This document shows positions 1 to 8,256 of a stretch of 64,000 bases of DNA, one piece after another. A model generated the notes under the pieces. That model saw only the letters and a list, made by a program, of their open reading frames with translations. It made no database searches and was not told the origin of the DNA. The stretch spans positions 1 through 64,000 of the forward strand of contig JALERL010000005.1 of assembly GCA_022764465.1 (NCBI GenBank), given 5' to 3'. A program made the position numbers and the translations under genes. Position 1 is the stretch's first letter, and each line of letters begins with the position of its first letter. This DNA is from Lachnospiraceae bacterium. Its GTDB lineage: Bacteria > Bacillota > Clostridia > Lachnospirales > Lachnospiraceae.

Positions 1-31
1 ATATCGTTGTGAATGTGTTATTGTATTCATG

Positions 32-103
32 ACGGTTAAGTACTCCTTTTTGTTAGGGTTTTGGTTTGGCGATTAAAATTCTAATGTACTTAACCGTTTT
101 TGT
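32..103. repeat. 12-bp inverted repeat upstream of EAL gene
   Basis: ACGGTTAAGTAC at 32-43 is exactly complementary to GTACTTAACCGT at 86-97. A 42-base loop separates them and a run of five T follows (97-101). The layout resembles a long-loop terminator for a gene to the left, or a leader hairpin of the next gene. TGTTAGGGT also occurs twice (51-59 and 108-116). Function is not known. Confidence 0.4.
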
Positions 104-150
104 ATAGTGTTAGGGTGTCACATCAATTGTAACCCTACAGCTATGCTGCA

Positions 151-1857
151 TTGGTGCTTTATTTTTTGATGGCACACGTAGCGGTATTTTTGTATACGGT
201 ATATATATGTTCCATCATCGAGCGTGTTTCACCGGTGACGCAATGGAAAAAGCGATTTGTGATGATACTTGCAGCAGTGGACCTTATACTGGTGCTCACG
301 AATCCGCTGACGAAGGGGATCTTTTATTTTGATACTTCCGGTCAATATTGCAATGGACCGCTAAAGTTTGTGGTGAATGGTATGATTATGCTGGCACTGC
401 TTATCAGCTTAAGTGCAGTCATCCACCATCACGATGCCTTTTCTGTCATGCAGCGTAATATTGTATATTTTTTCATGCTTACAAATATTGTGGCAATCGT
501 GATACAGACTGTTTTCCCGCGGCTGTTGATCACACAGTTTAGCATGATGCTTGCAGTACTGCTGATTTATATGACCTTGCAGAATGCGGAAGATTTTGTG
601 GATTCCCAGACACAGCTGTGGAACCGTACGGCATTCATTGATACCTTAAATGATAAGATCACGAGAAAAAGTCCGTTTGAAGTGATCGTAGTCAAACTGC
701 ATGAATTTCGCAATATTAATGATATGGTTGGCGTCAGGGCAGGTACAAAGCTGCTTTGCCAGGCCGCAGATGCCTTAAAGGCAATCGAACAGGATTGTGA
801 GATTTATCGTGTCAGTGGCATCAAGTTTGCACTGATCGTTCCATGCGAAAAAAGGAAAGCCGTGTTAGAAGAGGTACGTGAGTGCTTTGCAACACCGTTT
901 GAGATCGGAGAAGTAGAGCTTAAGCTTCAGATCATTACCTGCGTAGTCGGTTACCCACAGAATGTACTTTCCCAGCATGAGATGGAGAATGCGATCCAGT
1001 ACTGTATCGCGAATGCGGAAAAGAACGGAGACTTTGACACCGTTTATGCAGATCCGGGTACACTAAAGAAGATGCGCAGGACATTAGATCTCGATAAGCT
1101 GTTAAAGCGGGCGATCCGGGAGAAACAGTTTGACGTATACTACCAGCCGATCCGTAATGCAGTAACCGGAGAGTACCATTCCGCAGAAGCGTTGATCCGG
1201 CTCTATGATGATACCTATGGCTTTATCAGTCCGGATGAATTCATCCCGCGTGCAGAGGAAAACGGCATGATCCTTGCCATCGGTGAACTGGTATTTGTGG
1301 AAGTCTGTCGTATGATCCATGACAATGACATCAGGCAGTACGGCATCGAGTATATCGAGATCAATCTTTCTGCGGCACAGTGTGTACAGAAGAATCTCTG
1401 GGATATGTTTGAAACAGTGATGCAGAAGTATCAGATCCCGTCTGAGATGATCAATTTAGAACTGACGGAGACCGCAACCGTACAGTCGAGTGAACAGCTT
1501 GCAGAATTTATGCGTCAGATGAACAGCAAGGGTATACAGTTTTCGCTGGATGATTTTGGAAGCGGATTTGCAACGGTGCATTATCTGTTTTCCTACCCAT
1601 TTCATATTGTAAAGTTAGATAAGGAGATCGTATGGGCAGCAGCTAAGCAGCAGAAGGCTTCCGTTACGCTCCGTCATACGATCGAGATGATCAAGGACTT
1701 AAAACTGCATATTATCGCAGAAGGTGTGGAAACACAGGAACAGGCAGATATGTTAGCAGAGATGGGCTGCGACCAGTTTCAGGGGTATCTGTATGCAAAG
1801 CCGATGCCGGAGCAGCAGTTTGTGCAGTTTTTGGCAGAAGCAGGATGCGTGGGATAA
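151..1857 (+). CDS. Membrane EAL-domain c-di-GMP phosphodiesterase with degenerate GGDEF
   Basis: Predicted membrane protein that hydrolyses cyclic-di-GMP. About five hydrophobic segments fill residues 1-145, followed by a degenerate GGDEF domain (about 150-300) in which the signature is replaced by SGIKF near residue 222, so no cyclase activity is expected. The EAL domain (about 315-560) looks intact: EALIR at 346, DDFGSG near 467, KLDKE, AEGVET near 523 and QGYLYAKPMP. The start is unsure: the frame opens after a TAA at 130-132, only TTG 151 and ATG 169 are available, and neither has a good Shine-Dalgarno, so the N-terminus may be one helix short or the true start may differ. A strong hairpin terminator follows directly. 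Confidence 0.85.
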   Translation: MVLYFLMAHVAVFLYTVYICSIIERVSPVTQWKKRFVMILAAVDLILVLTNPLTKGIFYFDTSGQYCNGPLKFVVNGMIMLALLISLSAVIHHHDAFSVMQRNIVYFFMLTNIVAIVIQTVFPRLLITQFSMMLAVLLIYMTLQNAEDFVDSQTQLWNRTAFIDTLNDKITRKSPFEVIVVKLHEFRNINDMVGVRAGTKLLCQAADALKAIEQDCEIYRVSGIKFALIVPCEKRKAVLEEVRECFATPFEIGEVELKLQIITCVVGYPQNVLSQHEMENAIQYCIANAEKNGDFDTVYADPGTLKKMRRTLDLDKLLKRAIREKQFDVYYQPIRNAVTGEYHSAEALIRLYDDTYGFISPDEFIPRAEENGMILAIGELVFVEVCRMIHDNDIRQYGIEYIEINLSAAQCVQKNLWDMFETVMQKYQIPSEMINLELTETATVQSSEQLAEFMRQMNSKGIQFSLDDFGSGFATVHYLFSYPFHIVKLDKEIVWAAAKQQKASVTLRHTIEMIKDLKLHIIAEGVETQEQADMLAEMGCDQFQGYLYAKPMPEQQFVQFLAEAGCVG

Positions 1858-1860
1858 TAA

Positions 1861-1887
1861 AGTGTGTGCGAAAGCGCACACTTTTGT
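1861..1887 (+). terminator. Terminator after EAL gene
   Basis: AGTGTGTGCG-AAA-GCGCACACT stem-loop followed by TTTT, immediately behind the EAL stop codon. Confidence 0.8.
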
Positions 1888-2195
1888 CATGTAATAGGAA
1901 GCTGCGTCCTGTTGCGTAAAGCGTGAAAGGATATGCTCATATAAAAAATGCATAAATTTTGAATAAATATGCAAAAAACTTAAGCACTATTTGTTGTGCG
2001 AAAAAGGTTGAAAAAAAGTGTATGATATGATACACTTTTTACAATTTAGGTATTGTGATATCTGTGTGCAGTAATATCATAATGCAGGGTCAGGCAGATG
2101 GCTGTGTAAATGGCAGATTTGTTTTGATAAGAAGAAAGAAAAAGAAAAAATAATTTTTTTTTTTTGGGAAAAATTAGAAAGGACAGGGTGAACGA
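1888..2195 (+). promoter_or_regulatory. Leader region of carAB
   Basis: Gene-free stretch before carA. A perfect inverted repeat (AAAAAGTGTAT / ATACACTTTTT, 6-base loop, about 2013-2040) overlaps an extended -10 element (TGATATGAT, 2023-2031), so it could be an operator or a weak terminator. An AT-rich tract with 13 T residues lies near 2153-2165. The carA ribosome site is AAAGGACAGG at about 2177. I saw no PyrR-type leader or riboswitch. Confidence 0.4.
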
Positions 2196-3266
2196 ATGAA
2201 AGCTTTTCTTATACTTGAAGACGGGAATGTATTTACCGGAACCAGCATTGGTTCTACGAGAGAAGTGATAAGTGAGATTGTATTTAATACTTCTATGACA
2301 GGATATCTGGAGGTGCTGACCGATCCATCCTATGCAGGACAGGCAGTAGTTATGACATATCCATTGATCGGTAATTACGGAATCACACCGGATATGGAGT
2401 CTGATCGTCCATGGGTAGACGGATATATCGTAAGGGAATTATCCAGAATGCCGAGCAATTTCCGCGAGGAGGGTACGATCCAGGACTTCCTTACGAAGCA
2501 TGATATTCCGGGAATCGCAGGAATTGATACCAGAGCATTGACGAAGATCCTTCGTGAGAAGGGTACCATGAATGGTATGATCACGACAGATGAGAACTAT
2601 AATATAGAAGAAATCATTCCCCGTTTAAAAGCATATACAACAGGAAATGTTGTAGATAAGGTAACATGTAGTGAAAAGCGAGTATTAGAAGGCAAAGGAA
2701 AAAAGGTTGCACTGATGGATTTCGGTGCGAAAAATAACATTGCCCAGTCTTTAAATAAACGTGGCTGTGAAGTTACAATCTATCCGGCACATACGTCTGC
2801 CGAGGAGATTTTAGCAGCGAATCCGGACGGAATCATGTTAAGCAATGGACCTGGAGATCCAAAGGAATGCAAGGAGATCATTGCAGAGGTCAAGAAGTTA
2901 TATGATTCGGATACACCGATTTTTGCAATCTGTTTAGGACATCAGCTGATGGCACTTGCAACCGGAGCAGATACCCATAAGTTGAAATACGGACATCGTG
3001 GTGGAAATCATCCGGTCAAAGACTTAAAGACAAACCGTGTCTATATCTCTTCACAGAACCATGGTTATGTGGTAGACACCGATACCTTAGATGAGAAGAT
3101 CGCTAAGCCGGCATTTGTAAATGTAAATGATGGAACCAATGAGGGACTTGAGTACATCGGAAAAAATATTTTCACGGTACAGTTCCATCCGGAAGCATGT
3201 CCGGGACCACAGGATTCCGCATATCTGTTTGATCGTTTTATTGAGATGATGGGAGGAACAAAATAA
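2196..3266 (+). CDS. carA: Carbamoyl-phosphate synthase small (glutaminase) subunit
   Basis: Supplies ammonia from glutamine to CarB for carbamoyl phosphate, the precursor of pyrimidines and arginine. The 356-residue length is typical. An N-terminal CPSase small-chain domain (1-160) precedes a class I glutamine amidotransferase domain carrying nucleophile Cys246 in CLGHQ and the His331/Glu333 pair in FHPEA. A good ribosome site precedes ATG 2196. The stop codon overlaps the carB start (TAATG), so the two subunits are translationally coupled. Confidence 0.97.
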   Translation: MKAFLILEDGNVFTGTSIGSTREVISEIVFNTSMTGYLEVLTDPSYAGQAVVMTYPLIGNYGITPDMESDRPWVDGYIVRELSRMPSNFREEGTIQDFLTKHDIPGIAGIDTRALTKILREKGTMNGMITTDENYNIEEIIPRLKAYTTGNVVDKVTCSEKRVLEGKGKKVALMDFGAKNNIAQSLNKRGCEVTIYPAHTSAEEILAANPDGIMLSNGPGDPKECKEIIAEVKKLYDSDTPIFAICLGHQLMALATGADTHKLKYGHRGGNHPVKDLKTNRVYISSQNHGYVVDTDTLDEKIAKPAFVNVNDGTNEGLEYIGKNIFTVQFHPEACPGPQDSAYLFDRFIEMMGGTK

Positions 3267-6200
3267 TGCCAAAGAATAAAGATATTAAAAAAGTATTAGT
3301 AATCGGTTCAGGTCCTATCGTAATCGGACAGGCTGCAGAGTTTGACTATGCAGGAACACAGGCATGCCGCTCCCTGAAAGAAGAGGGAATCGAGGTTGTT
3401 CTTGTCAACTCCAATCCTGCAACCATTATGACAGATAAAGATATTGCAGATGAGGTATATATCGAGCCATTAACTGCTAAGGTATTAGAGCAGATCATTT
3501 TAAAGGAAAAGCCGGATAGTGTCCTTCCTACACTTGGTGGACAGGCTGGATTGAATCTTGGTATGGAGTTAGCAGAATCCGGATTTTTAGAGAAGCATGG
3601 TGTGAAGCTGATCGGTACAACGGCTGAGACGATCTTTAAGGCAGAAGATCGTCAGGCATTTAAGGATACCATGGAGAAGATCGGTGAGCCATGTGCTCCA
3701 TCTTTGGTTGTACATGATGTACAAAGCGGTATCGAATTCACGAATACAATCGGTTATCCGGTTGTACTTCGTCCGGCTTACACCTTAGGTGGAAGCGGCG
3801 GCGGAATCGCTCATAACGAGACAGAACTTGTAGATATCTTAACAAACGGACTGCGTTTAAGCCGTGTCGGTGAGGTATTGGTTGAACGTTGTATCGCAGG
3901 CTGGAAGGAAATCGAGTACGAGGTAATGCGTGATGCCAATGGTAACTGTATTACCGTATGTAATATGGAAAATATTGATCCGGTCGGTGTGCATACCGGT
4001 GACTCTATCGTAGTTGCACCTTCCCAGACCTTAGGTGATAAGGAATACCAGATGCTTCGTACATCTGCCTTAAATATTATTTCCGAACTGAATATCACAG
4101 GTGGATGTAATGTACAGTATGCATTAAACCCGGACTCTTTTGAGTACTGTGTTATCGAGGTAAACCCACGAGTAAGCCGTTCTTCCGCACTTGCTTCTAA
4201 GGCAACCGGATATCCGATTGCAAAGGTAGCAGCCAAGATCGCTTTAGGTTATACCTTAGATGAGATCAAGAATGCGATCACCGGAAAAACATACGCAAGC
4301 TTTGAGCCGATGTTAGACTACTGTGTTGTCAAGATTCCAAGACTTCCGTTCGATAAGTTCATCACTGCAAAGCGTACGTTAACAACGCAGATGAAAGCAA
4401 CCGGTGAGGTTATGAGTATCTGCAATAACTTCGAAGGTGCCCTGATGAAGGCAATCCGTTCCTTAGAGCAGCATGTAGACTGTCTGATCGCCTATGATTT
4501 TGACAAGCTCTCAGATGAGGAATTAGACAAGGAATTACAGGTAGTAGATGACAGACGAATCTTCTGTATCGCTGAGGCATTAAGAAGAGGTGTTTCTTAT
4601 GAGAAGATCCATGAGATCACAAAGATCGATCTGTGGTTTATCGATAAGTTAGCGATCATCGTTGAGATGGAGAACCGCTTAAAGAACGAAGAACTCACAC
4701 CGGAATTATTAAAAGAAGCAAAACGGATCGAGTTCCCGGATAATGTGATTGCAAGAATTACCGGAAAAGAAGAAGCAGCTATCAAGCAGATGCGTTACGA
4801 TAACGGCATTATTGCAGGCTTTAAGATGGTTGATACCTGTGCGGCTGAGTTCGAGGCTTCTACTCCATATTACTATTCCGTATTCGGAAGTGAGAATGAG
4901 GCAGCCGAGACGAACGACCGTAAGAAGATCTTAGTCCTTGGTTCCGGTCCGATCCGTATCGGACAGGGTATTGAGTTCGATTACTGTTCCGTACACAGTA
5001 CCTGGGCATTTGCCAAGGAGGGTTATGAGACGATTATCGTAAACAATAACCCGGAAACTGTTTCCACAGACTTTGATATTGCAGATAAGCTTTACTTTGA
5101 GCCGTTAACACCGGAAGATGTTGAGAACATTGTCCGCTTAGAAAAGCCGGACGGAGCTGTTGTACAGTTTGGTGGACAGACTGCGATCAAGCTGACCGAA
5201 AGCCTGATGAAGATGGGGGTAACCATCCTTGGAACAAAGGCAGAAGATGTCGATGCAGCAGAAGACCGTGAGCTGTTTGATAAGATCTTAGAAGAAACCA
5301 AGATCCCAAGAGCAGCAGGTGGAACGGTATTTACCGCAGAGGAAGCAAAAGAAGTAGCGAACAGACTTGGTTATCCGGTACTTGTGCGTCCGTCCTATGT
5401 ACTTGGTGGACAGGGTATGAAGATCGCTTTTAACGATGAAGAGATCGAAGAGTTTATCGGAATCATCAACCGTATCGCACAGGATCATCCGATCCTCGTT
5501 GATAAATACTTACAGGGTAAGGAGATCGAGGTCGATGCAGTCTGTGACGGAACAGACATCCTGATTCCGGGTATCATGGAGCATATCGAGCGTACCGGTG
5601 TACATTCCGGAGACAGTATTTCCGTATATCCGGCACCGACGATCAGTGAGAAGGTAAAAGAGACACTGACCGAGTACACCAGAAGACTGGCAAAGGCACT
5701 TCATGTAGTAGGTCTTATTAACATCCAGTTTATTGTTATGGATGAAGATGTATATGTCATCGAAGTAAATCCACGTTCTTCGAGAACCGTACCATATATC
5801 AGTAAGGTAACCGGAATCCCGATCGTAGATCTTGCAACCAAGGTTATCATCGGAAGCACGATCAAGGAACTCGGATACCAGCCGGGACTTCAGCCGGAGG
5901 CAGATTATATTGCAATCAAGATGCCGGTATTCTCCTTCGAGAAGCTGCGTGGAGCAGAGATCAGCCTTGGACCTGAGATGAAGTCCACCGGAGAATGTCT
6001 TGGAATTGGTAAGACCTTCAACGAGGCACTCTATAAGGCGTTCTTAGGAGCAGGTGTGACACTTCCGAAGTATAAGCAGATGATCATGACGGTAAAAGAT
6101 GCAGATAAGCCGGAAGCAGTCGGCGTTGCAAAACGTTTCGAAGCACTCGGCTATAAGATCTATGCAACCAGAAGTACAGCGAAGTACTTACAGGAGCATG

Positions 6201-6472
6201 GAGTCAATGCATTACGTGTCAATAAGATCACACAGGAATCTCCGAATGTCATGGATCTGATCCTTGGACATAAGATCGATCTTGTCATTGATACACCAAC
6301 CCAGGGTAACGGAGATAAGAACCGTGATGGATTCCTGATCCGCCGTAATGCGATCGAGACAGGTGTATACTGTATCACTGCAATGGATACAGCGAATGCC
6401 TTAGCAACCAGCTTAGAGCATGCACACGAAGAACTCACCTTAGTAGATATCGCGAAAGTTAAAAACGTGTAA
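3266..6472 (+). CDS. carB: Carbamoyl-phosphate synthase large subunit
   Basis: Synthesises carbamoyl phosphate from bicarbonate, ammonia and two ATP in complex with CarA. At 1068 residues it has the full duplicated architecture: two homologous ATP-grasp halves (each starting with a VLVIGSGP / VLVLGSGP nucleotide-binding segment near residues 10 and 550) and a C-terminal MGS-like allosteric domain from about 935. It is the second and last gene of carAB; its ATG shares a base with the carA stop. Nothing looks damaged. Confidence 0.97.
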   Translation: MPKNKDIKKVLVIGSGPIVIGQAAEFDYAGTQACRSLKEEGIEVVLVNSNPATIMTDKDIADEVYIEPLTAKVLEQIILKEKPDSVLPTLGGQAGLNLGMELAESGFLEKHGVKLIGTTAETIFKAEDRQAFKDTMEKIGEPCAPSLVVHDVQSGIEFTNTIGYPVVLRPAYTLGGSGGGIAHNETELVDILTNGLRLSRVGEVLVERCIAGWKEIEYEVMRDANGNCITVCNMENIDPVGVHTGDSIVVAPSQTLGDKEYQMLRTSALNIISELNITGGCNVQYALNPDSFEYCVIEVNPRVSRSSALASKATGYPIAKVAAKIALGYTLDEIKNAITGKTYASFEPMLDYCVVKIPRLPFDKFITAKRTLTTQMKATGEVMSICNNFEGALMKAIRSLEQHVDCLIAYDFDKLSDEELDKELQVVDDRRIFCIAEALRRGVSYEKIHEITKIDLWFIDKLAIIVEMENRLKNEELTPELLKEAKRIEFPDNVIARITGKEEAAIKQMRYDNGIIAGFKMVDTCAAEFEASTPYYYSVFGSENEAAETNDRKKILVLGSGPIRIGQGIEFDYCSVHSTWAFAKEGYETIIVNNNPETVSTDFDIADKLYFEPLTPEDVENIVRLEKPDGAVVQFGGQTAIKLTESLMKMGVTILGTKAEDVDAAEDRELFDKILEETKIPRAAGGTVFTAEEAKEVANRLGYPVLVRPSYVLGGQGMKIAFNDEEIEEFIGIINRIAQDHPILVDKYLQGKEIEVDAVCDGTDILIPGIMEHIERTGVHSGDSISVYPAPTISEKVKETLTEYTRRLAKALHVVGLINIQFIVMDEDVYVIEVNPRSSRTVPYISKVTGIPIVDLATKVIIGSTIKELGYQPGLQPEADYIAIKMPVFSFEKLRGAEISLGPEMKSTGECLGIGKTFNEALYKAFLGAGVTLPKYKQMIMTVKDADKPEAVGVAKRFEALGYKIYATRSTAKYLQEHGVNALRVNKITQESPNVMDLILGHKIDLVIDTPTQGNGDKNRDGFLIRRNAIETGVYCITAMDTANALATSLEHAHEELTLVDIAKVKNV

Positions 6473-6496
6473 AAGCGTTGAATTATGTAGAATAAA

Positions 6497-6552
6497 AGCA
6501 CAGCCCCACAGAAGTGAATGTAAGCATTCATTCTGCGGAGCTGTGTTTTTTC
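6497..6552 (+). terminator. carAB terminator
   Basis: Long stem-loop (CACAGC... with GTGAATG-taag-CATTCAT at the tip, closing with GCTGTG) followed by TTTTTT. Confidence 0.85.
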
Positions 6553-6783
6553 GTGTATAGCGAATGATAGAAAAATATGATTCTCTAAATTTTTTCTAAA
6601 ATAAGCGGTAAAGCACTTGTATTTCATATGATTTTCATCTATGATGACAAAAACATAGATTGATAATTTCTTAAAATTCTATATTATCTATTTCATATCG
6701 CACTTATTCTTGCGGCAATCCAGATGATAATAATTAAAAAATATTTTTGTGACGTTTATATCTGCATTATTTTAGGAGGAGTT
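6553..6783 (+). promoter_or_regulatory. Promoter region of the Rpn-like gene
   Basis: TTGATA (6660-6665), 16-base spacer and TATTAT (6682-6687) make a plausible sigma-A promoter. The rest of this AT-rich stretch shows no other feature to me. Confidence 0.45.
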
Positions 6784-7659
6784 ATGATGAATAATACAAA
6801 GGAAGAGACGTTGTTTTACCCGGAGGGATATGCATTTAATCTTAGCGATTTTGCATTGTTTTTATCTGTAATGAAGAATCCGAGAGCTTATGAATGTGTA
6901 TTGAGTATTATTTTAAATGAGCCGGATATTAAAATGAAAGAAGTAAAAGTAGAACATGTGGTATTAAATAAATTCGGTAAACGTGCGATCCGACTGGATG
7001 CATGGGGAATGACAACCGATGACAGGCAGATTGATATGGAAATGGAAAATAGTGCAGATCGAGATTCACTGCCTAAGCGCACACGTTATTATCAGGGATT
7101 ATTAGATACACCAATTTTAAAATCAGGGAAAGATACAAAGTACCGGGAATTGCCATCTTCGATTATTATTTTCATTACACAGGATGATATTTTTGAAAAA
7201 GACCGGGCAATATATACATTTACGGAGCAGTGTGAGGAAATACCGGGACTGCATTTAGATGATGGAACAAAGAAGATTTTCTTAAATATGACAAGTAAAA
7301 ACGGTTCCAAAGAATTAGTCAGTATGTTACAATATATGAAAAATACAACACTTGAGAATCCGGACATAGAAGTACGTGATGCACGTATCACAGAACTGGA
7401 TCGGATTGTGTCGGAAGTGAAAGAATCAGAGGAATGGGAGGAAGTGCAGATGAACATTCTTGAGATTGGAATTGCGAAAGGAAGAACGGAAGGACGAGCG
7501 GAAGCTGTTATTGATATACTGAGTGGCTTGGGAAATGTGCCAGAGGATTTAACAAAATTGATTTTGGAACAACAGGATCAGGATACCTTAAAGGACTGGC
7601 TCCTGCTTGCAGTACATTCCGGATCTGTAGAAGAATTTGCCGGAAAAATAATGAAATAG
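6784..7659 (+). CDS. Rpn/YhgA-like PD-(D/E)XK nuclease family protein
   Basis: Belongs to the Rpn (recombination-promoting nuclease, formerly putative transposase, PDDEXK_2) family. These are small DNA endonucleases, often multicopy in Lachnospiraceae. The core includes RLDAWG, then a D-x-E-x-E motif (Asp84, Glu86, Glu88) and an FLNM segment. The C-terminal third is charged, as usual for the family, with GIAKGRTEGRAEA resembling the repeat-like tails of Rpn proteins. I start at ATG 6784 (or 6787) because AGGAGG lies just ahead; a longer frame from 6724 lacks such a site. It sits alone between terminators. The cellular role is not established. Confidence 0.75.
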   Translation: MMNNTKEETLFYPEGYAFNLSDFALFLSVMKNPRAYECVLSIILNEPDIKMKEVKVEHVVLNKFGKRAIRLDAWGMTTDDRQIDMEMENSADRDSLPKRTRYYQGLLDTPILKSGKDTKYRELPSSIIIFITQDDIFEKDRAIYTFTEQCEEIPGLHLDDGTKKIFLNMTSKNGSKELVSMLQYMKNTTLENPDIEVRDARITELDRIVSEVKESEEWEEVQMNILEIGIAKGRTEGRAEAVIDILSGLGNVPEDLTKLILEQQDQDTLKDWLLLAVHSGSVEEFAGKIMK

Positions 7660-7664
7660 TAGTA

Positions 7665-7693
7665 TTGCATTCACAAATAAAATATGCTATTCT
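7665..7693 (+). promoter_or_regulatory. Sigma-A promoter of a probable ncRNA
   Basis: TTGCAT (7665-7670), exact 17-base spacer, TATTCT (7688-7693). Transcription would start near 7700. No plausible reading frame follows before the terminator at 8011-8039. Confidence 0.5.
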
Positions 7694-7699
7694 CAATTT

Positions 7700-8039
7700 A
7701 CATGAATGCAAAAGCGAAGATATTAATTCCACTTATTCATGCAAATATTGCCCACCATTTTTATGGTTAAGCCCATACGGACAGGCGGGGCAACTGCCGC
7801 GGGTGGCGAAAGGCCACATTATTGATTGAGTTCAGTACTCGAATTTTATAAGATGATTACTTCATAATCGAAGAAAGCGCCACATCACTTGTGAAACGGT
7901 CAATAAGAGTAGCATATTTATTTGCTGTATAAGCTCGGAATAGTTTTTGCGGATAAGAGATAGAAGAGAAGAAAATTCTGTTTTCGGATAAAAGCTAGAG
8001 AAAGACACAGGCAGGTGATGAAGATCACCTGTCTTTTTT
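7700..8039 (+). ncRNA. Candidate structured non-coding RNA
   Basis: A gene-free stretch of about 340 bases bounded by a good promoter and an intrinsic terminator. It is rich in local complementarity: CATGAAT/ATTCATG (7701-7707/7735-7741), GTGGC-GAAAG-GCCAC (7803-7817), GATTA-CTTCA-TAATC (about 7855-7869), and GTGGCG (7803-7808) that can alternatively pair with CGCCAC (7879-7884). The core at 7745-7820 is far more GC-rich than its flanks, as expected for a folded RNA. Size and layout would fit one of the orphan Firmicute RNA classes (for example the raiA motif), but I cannot confirm a family by eye. Confidence 0.5.
8011..8039 (+). terminator. Terminator of ncRNA candidate
   Basis: AGGTGAT-GAAG-ATCACCT stem followed by GTCTTTTTT. 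Confidence 0.75.
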
Positions 8040-8132
8040 GCTGTATAGGAAATTTCCTATACAGCAAAAGCAAGCAATACAAGCATACATGCTTGATTGC
8101 CAGGATGCGCACCTCGCAGAGTGAAAAATTAA
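8035..8132. repeat. Dispersed hairpin repeat, copy A
   Basis: Begins with a perfect palindromic hairpin (GCTGTATAGGAAA / TTTCCTATACAGC) flanked by T and A runs, and contains GATGCGCACCTCGC near 8104. The same parts recur at 32227-32295. Copy A carries about 31 extra bases with a small hairpin (CAAGCA-tac-ATGCTTG) between the two blocks. Confidence 0.6.
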
Positions 8133-8256
8133 ATGAAATAGTGTGAAAAATATGATTTTTCACACACGAGATTTGTGTCTGCACGCACTTGACACAAACT
8201 CGCTATGCGCACTTATTATGCGCAGCACAAAAAACGTGCGGGAAATGAGGATTAAT
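8133..8256 (+). promoter_or_regulatory. Multi-hairpin leader before the polyamine operon
   Basis: Three hairpins in series precede speA: GTGTGAAAAAT-ATG-ATTTTTCACAC (8141-8165), CGAGATTTGTGTC...GACACAAACTCG (8167-8202) and a TGCGCA repeat pair (8206-8223). They may be regulatory or part of the adjoining repeat. No clear promoter hexamers were found. Confidence 0.35.

Noticed and set aside
2013..2040. Terminator just before carA
   Set aside because: The 11-bp AT-rich stem overlaps an extended -10 element; with so little GC it is not a convincing terminator and is only noted as a possible operator.
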